Below, piece by piece: positions 19,100 to 29,152 of a stretch of DNA of 36,627 bases (its first letter is position 1; every line of letters starts with the position of its first letter). The stretch is from Chara braunii (lineage: Eukaryota > Streptophyta > Charophyceae > Charales > Characeae). The stretch lies in NCBI GenBank assembly GCA_003427395.1, contig BFEA01000455.1, positions 723,609-760,235 on the forward strand, read 5' to 3'. The translations under genes and the position numbers were made by a program. A model generated the notes under the pieces. It had not been told where the DNA came from. It was given only the letters and a program-made list of their open reading frames with translations, and did not search any database.

Positions 19100-19498
19100 C
19101 ATATAACTCAATAACTAACAATACAACAATATTTTTATTTTAATTAAAAAAAAAAACCTGATATATTTTTTATATGGTAAAAAAAAAAAAAAGATACCTA
19201 ACAGTGTGTACATAAGAAAGAAAACTGATGAAATAAGGTAATCAACAGGAAATAAATATATAAGATTCATTTGATGAGATTTAAAACATCACACACATTC
19301 TTACATGACCTTCGAAAAGAGAAGAAAAAAAACATTAATTGTGATAACTACAAAAAAAATAGAGCATCAAACTACAGGCTCAATTGTTAAAATGTTTTCA
19401 TTGATAAACCATCATATCTTTCACTCGTAGGTGAAAAAAATTTAAATTTTAAGGAGAATTTTTTTTTGTTACTTAGAATATCGTTAATTACTCTATGT

Positions 19499-20228
19499 CA
19501 GGGTTACCGATGTTCGGGACGGGCCGAACGCCCGAACCCGAACGCCCGAACGTACGGGACCCCTGGGGCATGCATTCCGTTGTTCAGGTCGAACGCGGAC
19601 CAAAAACAAAAAAAAAAAAAAGTCATTAAAAAAATTTGAAAAACAAAATATATCATGGAGAAAAATAAATTCAACATGATTTACCTGAGCATTACATCCG
19701 AATTCCTTACCAAATTTGAAATAAAAATAAAATACGGAAAACAAATACTAATAATAAAAATAAATAAAGCGTGAGCACGTTTTCGACACCGTCATCTTTG
19801 GTGATTTTTTATTTTTTTTTGACATAACTCAATGCCCTGAAAATTTACAGATGTGTTCTTCCAATAATACAAAACCCACTAAAAAAGTTTCAAAAACTAA
19901 TAAAATTGTTTAGACCCTAAACTAAAGTGAAAACAAAAAGTATAAAATGAAAAAAATACATGGGCGAGCACGTTTTGACACCGCCATCTTTGGCGATTTT
20001 TAATTCTTATTTGGCTTAGCCCAATGACTTGAAAATTTACAGCCATGTAAATCACGTCATAGAGAATTCACAAAACAAAATTCAGAAAAAAATAATAATT
20101 CTTAGGCCCCGATATAAGTTTTGGCGGGGGCCGTACGCCGTCGGGTTCGGACCCCGTACGGGACCCCGAACGCCCGTACGTACGGAGGTCTGCCCGAGGA
20201 CCTCCATACGTACGGGTTGGTGACCCTA
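19499..20228 (+). mobile_element. hAT-like non-autonomous element, copy 4 (730 bp) with 8-bp TSD
   Basis: It begins CAGGGTTACC and ends GGTGACCCTA, flanked by perfect CTCTATGT duplications (19491-19498 and 20229-20236). The outermost base mismatch (C at one end, A at the other) is the same as in maize Ac. Both subterminal regions are dense in CGAACGCCCG, GTTCGG and CGTACG motifs not seen in other copies. The family core is at 19648-19712. The interior has a ~90-bp unit repeated at about 19769 and 19962 (GAGCACGTTTT(C)GACACCG...). No transposase is encoded. Confidence 0.85.
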
Positions 20229-20236
20229 CTCTATGT

Positions 20237-21420
20237 TAAATAACATAAAAAACCAACGTTTTTCGTTCATATTCCTGGAAAAAAAAATATTATTTATCGA
20301 ATGTTACTAATTATGAATTAAAAAAAAAAAAAAAAAACTTAAAATTATATATATATTTTTTTGCATCAATATCATGTACGAAAACTCACTAATAACAATA
20401 ACACGAAAAAATATAAAATGTGATAAACAACTTGAAGCATCATGACTGCAATACATGAACATGATACTAGTTATCACTAAGCTAATACGTAAAGAAAACT
20501 TTGATACTTACCATAAATATTATGAATCCCCGTTGTTCATGATCTCAAACAACTAAAAAATATCTTTTTATTTTTTAATTTTTTAACGAGTGTTTGTGCA
20601 TGCAAAAGATCTAATAAATTTGAGTTTGCTTTTTAAAAATTTGTCAAAAGGTCAATGCGGTTTTTCAAGATTGTAAATAGGGTTCAAAGACATCCATTAA
20701 TTTTAAAATTTGAAGTGTTTTTTTAAATATATTTATTATTTTATTATGATAGCTGGTTAATGGACGACTCAAAATTCTGCGGTTTTCGTCGAATTACCAC
20801 AAACAATATCATTGAAACTTTTTCGAACAAACAATGCAGGGTCATAATGCAAACATGAAAAATCCAAACAGGCAAAAAAAAAAACAGTCTAAAACATTCT
20901 AAAACGCTAACCGGAGTAGCTTTCGGAGGTCCCAAATTGTTTTTTCGAATTCGGTGTTTTTGCCAACTTTTTCGTTATTGATCCCGCTACAACCCAAACA
21001 ATCAAGCCTAAATTAAAATTATATTTCCAAACATCAACAACAGTTTTATCTTTCGACAAAAAACAAGCAAAAAAAAAAACTCGACAAAAAGAATGAGTGT
21101 AAATTAAGAAAGTCAACCTTGTTACTGCCATAGACTTTTAAAATTCTACCATGAAGACAAGATTATGATTTTTTTCAAGATTGTAGCCTAGAAGTGACTC
21201 TTAGCTATACATAATTAGGAAAAAAAAAAAAAAAATCAAGGAAAATGACACCACATATTAACTATTAATTTTTTTTATCGTTTTTTTAATATATAATTCT
21301 TACAACGATAAGATTCTTCTTAGCATCCTCATATCAAGTGATGTACTCCGTAAGTGATAATTTGAAAATGACTTTTTGAAAAAAATATGTTTTTATTTAC
21401 AATATCCACTTAAAAAAAAT
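20237..21420. other. AT-rich region, no features recognised
   Basis: A/T tracts and short frames only. No shared repeat was recognised. Confidence 0.5.
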
Positions 21421-21429
21421 AAAAAGAAT

Positions 21430-21645
21430 AGGGTTACCAACCGGGTTACCTATGTAACTTTGGTTACCGAGGTGGCCTAGTCAGGTACGAGTTTAATAAA
21501 TTGAACAACTTTTACCCAAGTATGAAATGAAAATTATTTTCGTAAGTGGAAGTGAAAAAAAAAAAAAAAAAATTCTTTCAAGTTTCATTTCAATTATTAT
21601 TTCAGCATGCACAAGCAAGTGGTTTAGAGTAACTTTGGTAGCCTA
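21430..21645 (+). mobile_element. Possible diverged hAT-like copy 6
   Basis: TAGGGTTACCAACC begins it, AACTTTGGTTACC and AACTTTGGTAGCCTA occur near the two ends, and a weak core (TTGAACAACTTTTACC, about 21501) lies inside. No convincing target-site duplication; boundaries are tentative. Confidence 0.4.
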
Positions 21646-21814
21646 AAAAATTAATTACTTTTCGCTGAAATGGACAACCCTATTTATTTGGGTGGACATC
21701 CTGTCGCACATCACAAACATTTAGAAGAGACTCACACATTCAATTTGTTTATCAGAAACTATTATTTTTATGTACTACAAAAGTAAAAAAGACATAAAAT
21801 TTATATATGAGATA

Positions 21815-22558
21815 AAAAGATGTTAGTAAAAAACCATAGTTGATGAGTATATATTAGTTTATGTAGATTCTGATGTTACAAGATGAGTTTTTCAAAAAAA
21901 AAAAATGGCTCCCTATATCCTTTCGAATAATTTTGCATTTTATGCTTTGTTTCAATAAGGTGTAAGAGTTCAATGTGGAATCAGTTGTCAGTGTTCTACT
22001 ATTAATTCTTTGTTGAAAAAATAAGAATATGGGTTGCATTGCATATAAATAGTTGTAAAAAAGTGAGGCAAAGACCTTAGACATTAATATTTATTAAATT
22101 TTGAAGTTATAGCACCACCAGACTTGTTTTCTCATGACGAATTTTCGTTGTTTGTCGAACCGGTAGGACGCTCTTATCTTTTTATTTTTTGCCCTTGTTG
22201 CCACCCAAAAAAGTCAAGCGAAAAGATGTTAGTAAAAAACCATAATTGATGAGTATGAATTAGTTTATGTAGATTCTGATGTTATAAAATGAGTTTTTCA
22301 AACCAAAAAAATAGCTCCCTATATCCTTTCGAATAATTTTGCATTTTATGCTTTGTTTCAATAAGGTGTAAAAGTTCAATGTGGAATCAGTTGTCAGTGT
22401 TCTACTATTAATTCTTTGTTAAAAAAATAAGAATATGAGTTGCATTGCATATAAATAAGTTGTAAAAAAGTGAGGCAAAGACCTTAGACATTAATATTTC
22501 TTAAATTTTGAAGTTATAGCACCACCAGACTTGTTTTCTCATGACGAATTTCCGTTGT
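21815..22558 (+). repeat. ~337-bp direct duplication with 70-bp spacer
   Basis: 21815-22150 and 22221-22558 match closely throughout (AAAAGATGTTAGTAAAAAAC to CTCATGACGAATTT(T/C)CGTTG), with scattered substitutions and small indels. The 70-bp spacer (22151-22220) is unrelated. Neither unit has a supported ORF. Confidence 0.92.
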
Positions 22559-23560
22559 GGTTGAGCACATTTAATATAATTGGAAGGGGATAAAATAGAA
22601 ATACAAATGAGCACCAATCCAAAGAATATTGATAATACACAAAACACTTTCAAAAGAGTTGGGCGAGGATGGAGATCTTTTGTAGCCTGGAGGACTAACA
22701 TTGACTTGCATGAAAAGATTGGACCAAGCGGCAAGAAACCTTGACAAAATGACCAATAGAGGACTTCTATATCTCCACGTCAAGGCCACACCCAGCAATG
22801 GTTCCTTATTGCAGTCCTCAGTTGTGGAACCAGAGCTCAATAACATAAAAGGTATATCCAGGGACTACTCAAGAATTTCTCACAATCACTTGCAAGGGAA
22901 AACAAAAAGTGGTAGTGGACGGAGGCGGTGAGTAATTTTCTCTGTTTCCAAATAATGACTTTGTTGGTCTTCTCACACCACTTTGTTGAAAACATGCCCC
23001 CAGAATTCATAGTTATTGTAAGGGACATTGTACCTGTATCCCAACACGTGCAACATTTCACTAATAAAAGAAAGTTGACTTCGGAAGAGGGGTTGATATC
23101 ATCTAGTACTCATATTACCCTAAATATCAACCCCTACTTCTTGGGGTTATATTAAAAGGAAAAATTGACTCTAATGGACTTTTCAAATATGAGTAATTGT
23201 GAAACCATTAACAATTCTTTTTTTCTAGAATGTGGTACATGCATGGCCACATCCATCATGGTGTACTTTCCTGCCGCCTTGCTGGAAATACATTTACGTA
23301 AAATATATCGTACGCTCGACCTGTTTTTATAGGTGTACATTTTGCGAGTCAAGAGTTCGGTACATCCCACCAAATGTGGTAATGCACTTGATGTGCTGCG
23401 TCGTAGAAAAATGACTAAGAAAAATACTAATGATTTAAGTAAATTGCGAGCATTTCTTTGAGACAAACTTTTGCGACTAAGTAGCTCACCACTGCATTCT
23501 TTAGGGCCTCAATCGCTTGACCTTTTTAGGTGGAAACAAGGGCAAAAAATAAAAAAGATA
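22559..23560. other. Unassigned region, compositionally more complex
   Basis: This segment has less A/T-tract sequence than its neighbours and several 75-105-codon frames on both strands. One plus-strand frame reads FKRVGRGWRSFVAWRTNID (about 22650-22710) with a stop soon after. No domain could be named. It may be a decayed coding segment. Confidence 0.3.
23088..23135. repeat. Hairpin, 12-bp arms
   Basis: AGGGGTTGATAT (23088-23099) pairs perfectly with ATATCAACCCCT (23124-23135) around a 24-nt loop. The stem extends by GAAG/CTTC after a small bulge. Confidence 0.75.
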
Positions 23561-23564
23561 AAAG

Positions 23565-24025
23565 CCTTTTTGTTTTTTGGTTTTCGTGTTTGCTGTTCTG
23601 GTCAATTCCGTTGAAATATACCGAACTGCTTGTTGTTCTACTTGATAGCTACGGGTGGGGAACCATTGCTTGTTGGAAGACGCTTACAAGGACTGCTGCG
23701 ACTCCGGTCTTAGTCCCCCTTGCTGCTGTGAAGGCATGGGCAACTTCGACATGATAGGATTGTGCTCAGTTCATTATTGGTAACTGCTGGCAAGCTTTTT
23801 CCTCGTCATGATAAAGAAATGTTTTTTTTTTTTTTTTCCCCGGATGTGGTCGTTTTCCGTTGCTATTTTAGGTGTGATTGTTAACTGCTGTTATATTAGT
23901 TTAAGAGTTTAATTAGTGATTTTGGTTTTGACCTTTTCGTTTTTTTGTTTTCCCGTTTGTTGTCCTGGTGAATTTTGTTGAAATACACCGAATTGCTTGT
24001 TGTTTTACTAATTACGATTGGGGTT
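23565..24025 (+). repeat. Diverged direct repeat (~95 bp, two copies)
   Basis: CCTTTTTGTTTTTTGG... to GAACTGCTTGTTGTTCTAC (about 23565-23645) recurs at about 23931-24010, mostly with C/T differences. The copies are about 366 bp apart. Confidence 0.7.
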
Positions 24026-24147
24026 TAGTGTGTGTTGTTTGGTTGACTATGAAGTGGAGAGATAAACATCAGAGTATCGCTTTGCGAAGACCCTGTCATG
24101 GTGGTTGGCGGGGCTTTTAGGGGGATGCTGACTGGGGGAGCAGTTTG

Positions 24148-24640
24148 CCTAAATAGTGAGGAGGAGGGTGGGTTTGCAGGGTTTTTCGACCCTTGCCGCG
24201 CGGGTGGTAGGGCATTTGTGCAGGTTCGTTGATGTTTCGGAATCGCGTTCGTTTCTTCACAAGTGTTTGGGGTGCTTTCTATCATCATTTTCTTATGGGA
24301 CTAGAGAGTGTTGCTCCGTATGATCTTCATCATGGAGGGAGGAAAAAATCTCATTTGGGGAGTATACGTGGACAGGGGTGGAGATTACCCTAAATCGTGA
24401 GGAGGCGGGTGGGCTTTGCAGGGCCTTTGACCCCTGCTCCACGGGTGGTAAGGTATTTCTGAGGGTTTACTGATGCACCATCATAGAGGGAGTTGGTGTT
24501 TTAGGGTAGGCAACGTGGAAGGTGGAGTGATCTGCTTTGAATCGCGAGGAGGTGGGTGGGTTTGCGGGGTCTGTGGTCACAGACCCTTATCGCACGGTTG
24601 GCAGGGTGGATCGTAGGGTTGGGTGATATTCAAGGGTGGT
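24148..24640 (+). repeat. Three diverged G-rich repeat units with internal hairpins
   Basis: Units begin near 24148, 24388 and 24534 with a TGAGGAGG-GGGTGGG(T)TTTGC block. They continue with a short inverted repeat then CGGGTGGTAGGG-type sequence. The hairpin is AGGGT/ACCCT in unit 1 (24178-24193), weak in unit 2, and GGGTCTGTG/CACAGACCC (24567-24586) in unit 3. Confidence 0.75.
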
Positions 24641-24825
24641 AGGCTTTGCCTTTGTAGGGTCTATTTTTTCTGTTTTTTGTTTAGGTTATCCATATTGTGC
24701 AGAATAGCCTGAGAAATTTTGTTATTTAGTTAAATTTGTAATGCAGTTTTTGGATGGATTGTAACCTAACCTAAGATGTGAAGGTCGCTAGACCCGTTTT
24801 TCAGCTTTTATAATTCAAAAGCGGT

Positions 24826-25115
24826 TGTCGTATGAACCAGGCCAGGGCCGCTGGAGTGCCTGGATCATACGACACTCTGACCCTCCTTTGAAAAAAAAAT
24901 AAAAAATAAAATAAAATTATTTTTTAGCTTATTTGTCATACTAAATATGGTAAAGAATTTCGATGTGACCCTGAGGCAAAAGTTGTTCAGTTTATTTTTC
25001 TGCTTAACATAGTTTACTTTCGTTTTTTTTTTTTTTTGATTTTTTTTGCTAAGACCTTCCCCGATCCTTGTGCAGTCGGGCCGTTCGGGAAAATAGGGTG
25101 ACCTGGGCGGCTCGA
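24826..25115 (-). mobile_element. hAT-like non-autonomous element, copy 5
   Basis: The core is at 24949-25013 in reverse. The right end, read inwards, is CAGGCTACCTG...CAGGTCACCCTATTTT, and aligns with the left end of copy 3 (GCTACC...GGTCACTCTATTTT, then CGGCC). The left part holds a 16-nt hairpin arm pair (GTCGTATGAACCAGGC and GCCTGGATCATACGAC, about 24827-24873) private to this copy. No target-site duplication was found, so the left end may be rearranged. Confidence 0.6.
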
Positions 25116-25139
25116 CAGGTAGCCTGGGTGTCAAGCATT

Positions 25140-26430
25140 TCAGGAAAGTTATTTGGAGTCATAGGTTTAAATTGGGATCTCATATGTTAGTTTTTGCTTT
25201 TTTTTTTAACAAGAGTCCGTGCTCGTTACAGTACCAATATTTCAGGTTTTATCAAACAGTATTCGAGAATTTATTCAATCAATCAAAATTTTTCAACAAG
25301 AGAGGCAAAAAGACAATTATGTCCGTCTGTAACAGGTTCAAGGATGAAGACAAAATAAAAAAAGAATTACTTCCCAGTGAACACATCCTTCTTCGAGTAT
25401 CATCCCTTTCACTTTCTGCAACCAAATGGTTCGATAATATATGTGGGGTCTCCACGTGGAGCGCATAGTGTTCACAAAGTCTCAGAATCAGAGATTGAAG
25501 GCCTCAACCTAATGCGCCTAGCTTAGTAGTTTTCATCACTATCAAGGCCTCGCTTTCAAAGAATTATGGTAAGATGCGCGGACTCAGACAAGACTAACAC
25601 ACAGTTTACATGCTAGATTGTTAGTCATTCGACGTGTCACTACGGACAACTCTTTGACGAGAGGAAAGATGAAATTAGTTAGAACACTGAACTTTGATGA
25701 CCAAACTTTGACGGGACGGAACCACTTTCATTGTCTTGCAGATTGGGCTAAACAGACATTAGCTGTAGGTAAAATTGTAGCACAAACAAGGGCTCGAGGG
25801 TTTTCCGAGGTCGTCATCATTGATTGTCGTGGGGTACCTGGGGATTCACTGTCCAAGCCCGGACCTTGTGCTTCAGGGTGACATTTCAGCCGCTTCGGAC
25901 TTTTTCCACGAAGCTCTGGACGTGATCGTGGTCAGATTCATTATGTTCTGACCGCAATTGTAGTCAGATGCACTATGAAAAATGCTGGTTTGCCTATTCC
26001 ATGAGCGTCTAAGTATCCGCTTCCAGTCTAAGCACAACTATAATGACCGTACGTTGTATCGGGGGAAGAAGGGCAACTGCTAGCAACAAGCTTGCAGGAA
26101 CCATCCTTAGGGCCAGATCTAAGGAGTGGCAAAAAAAATTGGAATAAGGGTCTGAATCTGAACTTGTTCCACACAAAGATGCAAAAAAATAGATCAATCA
26201 CAAAATTTTGCACCAGTCCACAAACACATCCACATTCAAACACTTACTACAATCCTCTTTGCCAGTGGGATCTCACCTTTATGGGTCGATGACGACATAT
26301 CAACTGTACTAGCTTTGTGGCTACACATTCCCTACTGCTATGTCTATCCTAATGAAAACCTATTCTAATATGACCTATATTGCCATCTTCCCCCTAATAT
26401 ACGCGCCCTGATAGTGAATGTCTACAAGAC
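25140..26430. other. Unassigned region
   Basis: Unsupported frames of 60-98 codons only. No recognisable domain, RNA gene or shared repeat was seen. Confidence 0.4.
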
Positions 26431-26516
26431 ATATTGATTACCGCGTGAGCGTCGGGAACGCAACCCTAAGGTAGCCAAAGCAATGAGACTAAGAGCGCAC
26501 ACAAAAGAAGAAAGAG

Positions 26517-26538
26517 GGAGAGAGAGCGAGCGAGCGAG

Positions 26539-26617
<79 letters not shown>
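26517..26617 (+). repeat. (GA)n microsatellite
   Basis: A long GA run with GAGC and GATA interruptions inside family B copy 2. Confidence 0.95.
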
Positions 26618-26827
26618 TAAATGGCAAAATTAAAATATGGGTCAAATTGCGGCCACAATCTATTTCACAGCAGGAATTATTTTTAAAATTTTATTTAGCG
26701 TTTTTCCTAGAACGATCACAACAAAATGTACGAGTACTCAAATTTTCAGGTTTTTTCACACATTCTTCTGAGCGCGAAAACCCACTGAATTTGGAGTACT
26801 TTATAAGTTGGCCCACAAATGGCTGAG

Positions 26828-27124
26828 AACTGACATTTCGTTAAAACTGACATTTTTTTTTTAATTCACGAAATTGAGCATACCAAGAAACAACATTTTT
26901 TAGTGTTTTTTTGTCCCCATGATGTCGGATGATCTGATCATCGGGTGTCGTGGCGACTCCCGATGATCTGACCATCGAATGTATGTTAACGATACTTTAC
27001 GTTGAGGTACATCAGATGGACAAAGTGAGATAACCACTTTCTCACCCAATGGGTAACGAAATTTTGATTAAGTCCACTTTCATGAATTTAGAAAAAAATG
27101 TCAGTTTTAATGAAATGTCAGTTT
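26828..27124. mobile_element. 297-bp MITE nested in family B copy 2
   Basis: The ends 26828-26859 and 27092-27124 are inverted repeats matching at 31 of 32 positions. Each contains the submotif AACTGACATTT twice. The trinucleotide GAG flanks both sides (26825-26827, 27125-27127). The uninterrupted site is visible in the other family B copies (ATGGCTGAATGGCAAAAAT near 16578; the reverse copy near 28600 reads GGCTGAGTGGC). An internal imperfect stem, GATGATC-GATCATCGGG/CCCGATGATCTGACCATC (about 26926-26980), is also present. A 3-bp duplication fits several TIR superfamilies; the ends match none that I recognise. Confidence 0.85.
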
Positions 27125-27839
27125 GAGTGGCAAAAATGGAAAATGTGCCAAATCGGTGCGACGGTTATTTCGCGGTGTAAATGATTTTTGAAAATGTTCT
27201 AATATTTTTCCTGAAAAGAACACGACCTCATCTCTGGATTCTCAAATTTTCAGATTTTTTTGCGGGTTCCTCCGAGCACAGAAAATCGTCAAAGTTGCCT
27301 CTTGCAAAACACCTGTTTCGTTGCGCCTGACCTCCCTGTTTTGAGAAGACGGGCCTCAACGCCTGGGCTTGAGGGCCCTTTGCAGTTCACATACCCTCAC
27401 TTCTTTTTGGGGTCCGCTTCCACCCGAGGACCGGTCCAACGCCCCCCACTTCTTTTCGGGGTCCGCTTCCACCCGAGGACCGGTCCTCCCTTTTTTCCAA
27501 ATGTCCTGGTTCTACCAGAGCTAGCTGTAGGTAGTCCGCAATTTTGCCAAGGACCGGACCCCCCAATTTTTTTGCCCTCTAAAAACCCACTGTGCATCCT
27601 GGTCGCCCGCCGCCAAAAATGAGACACCTTGACACAGACGCCAAGGCCCACTATACCACAGCCTTAGGGCTACGAATTTCCGGTCGCATGCAGCCGAAAT
27701 GGGGCTGCTTTGTGCTGAGAGCACGACCGAGCTATCTACCTATCGTAAGCTACCTGATGAAAGTCCTCTCTAACGTCTAAGTAAACTGACCTACACTAGA
27801 AAGCCTTTACACTAGAAAGGCTTTACGTTACCAACTTGC

Positions 27840-27911
27840 CTACGGGTAGCTCTGTTGGTACAACACTGAACTGTTTGATATACACCCTGAGTTCAAACTC
27901 CGCCGATTTGG
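27840..27911 (+). other. tRNA-like sequence (SINE head or tRNA pseudogene)
   Basis: TAGCTCTGTTGG (27847-27858) matches the A box, and GTTCAAACTC (27891-27900) resembles the B box, 44 nt apart as in a tRNA. A three-pair T stem GAG/CTC can form but the acceptor and D stems do not. It sits in the spacer between the two inverted family B copies. Confidence 0.4.
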
Positions 27912-28060
27912 AAGCAAATGAGTAAAATAGTGCAATGATGAGTAAAGTACACCCCCGAGCTCGAACTCCAAGGCAGGGAAATGCCTTACTGGTTGCCTCG
28001 TTCTACACCACTTGAAAATACTTGAGGTTCAAGTGCACACTACACTAGAATTTGACATTA

Positions 28061-28820
28061 AATTCGCAGCCCTTAGGCTGCGGTATAGTGGGCTTCGGCG
28101 TCTGTGTCAAGGTGTCGCATTTTCGGCGGCGGGCGACCAAGACGCAAGTGGGTTTTTCGGGGGCAAAAAAATTTGGGGGACCGGTCCCTGGCAAAATTGC
28201 GGACTACCTACAGCTAGCTCTGGTAGAACCGGGACTTTTGGAAAAACGGAGGACCGGTCCTCGGGTGGAAGTGGACCCCAAAAAAAAGTGGGGGCATTGG
28301 ACCGGTCCTCGGGTAGAAGCGGACCCCAAAAAGAAGTGAGGGCATGTGATCTGCAAAAGGGCCCTCAGGCCCAGGCGTTGAGCCCCGTCTTCTCAAAATA
28401 GGGAGGTCAGGCACAACGAAACAGGCGTTTTGCAAGAGGCAACTTTGACGATTTTTTGTGCTCAGACGAACATGCACAAAAATCTGAAATTTTGAGAATC
28501 CATAGATGAGGTCGTGTTCTTTCCAAAAATAATAATAGAACATTTACAAAAAATCATTTAGACTGCGAAATAATTGTCGCGCCGATTCAACACATTTTCC
28601 ATTTTTGCCACTCAGCCATACCTGGGCCAACTAAAAAGTACTCCAAATTCAGTGAGTTTTCACGCTCAGAAGAATACGAGAAAAAACCTGAAAATTGGAG
28701 TACTCGTAAATTTTGTTGTGATCTTTCCAGGACAAACGCTACATAAATTTAAAAAAATCATTCCAACTACGAAATAGATTGCGGCCGCAATTTGACCCAT
28801 ATTTCAATTTTGCCATTCAA

Positions 28821-28880
<60 letters not shown>
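28061..28880 (-). mobile_element. Repeat family B, copy 3 (inverted, truncated)
   Basis: The sequence AATTCGCAGCCCTTAGGCTGC through GGACCGGTCC blocks to the CT microsatellite is the reverse complement of 26617-27678 without the nested MITE. The copy ends in the (CT)n run, and the AGCCCTAAGGTAGC end is absent. Confidence 0.8.
28822..28880 (+). repeat. (CT)n microsatellite
   Basis: A pure CT run of about 29 units that forms the boundary of family B copy 3. Confidence 0.97.
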
Positions 28881-28882
<2 letters not shown>

Positions 28883-29152
28883 GACGTTGCGTCACTTCTG
28901 GAATGCGGGTTCTGAGAGAACCAAGACCTTGACGATTATCGGAACTTTTCATCGAATGGTAGCTAACACATACGAGATGGCGGATCTACCGCCCGTGATT
29001 GACCTGTTCGGACGAGAACTCCGACTCATGGATTACCCATGAAGAATAACCCGCGCCGCGATACTTGCGTTCATCCGAAACTGCAGGGACGCGAACGTCC
29101 GAAATAAATTCCATGAGTACCTGGAAAAGCAAGAAGCACCAAATCGACGGAT
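28881..29152 (+). pseudogene. Unidentified coding-like fragment
   Basis: One plus-strand frame reads MTLRHFWNAGSERTKTL, TIIGTFHRMVANTYEMADL and PPVIDLFGRELRLMDYP. After a single TGA (29040-29042) it continues as RITRAAILAFIRNCRDANVRNKFHEYLEK to about 29152. The balanced amino-acid content, with no low complexity, suggests a former protein. It may belong to the retroelement to its right or to another element. No domain recognised. Confidence 0.4.

Larger units (their letters stand above)
26433..27678 (+). mobile_element. Repeat family B, copy 2 (~1.25 kb with nested MITE)
   Basis: It aligns with 16206-17164 from ATTGATTACCGCGTGAGCG to CAGCCTTAGGGCTACGAATT. It differs by a 297-bp insertion (26828-27124). 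It also carries a local tandem duplication around TTGGGGTCCGCTTCCACCCG, with GAGGACCGGTCC repeated (about 27400-27490), which copy 1 lacks and copy 3 shares. A GA microsatellite is at 26517-26617. Together with copy 3 it forms an inverted pair separated by about 380 bp. Confidence 0.8.

Noticed and set aside
27260-27622. 120-codon plus-strand frame with Pro/Arg-rich sequence
   Set aside because: It lies entirely in repeat family B; the matching frames in the other copies are broken or absent, so it is not a conserved protein.
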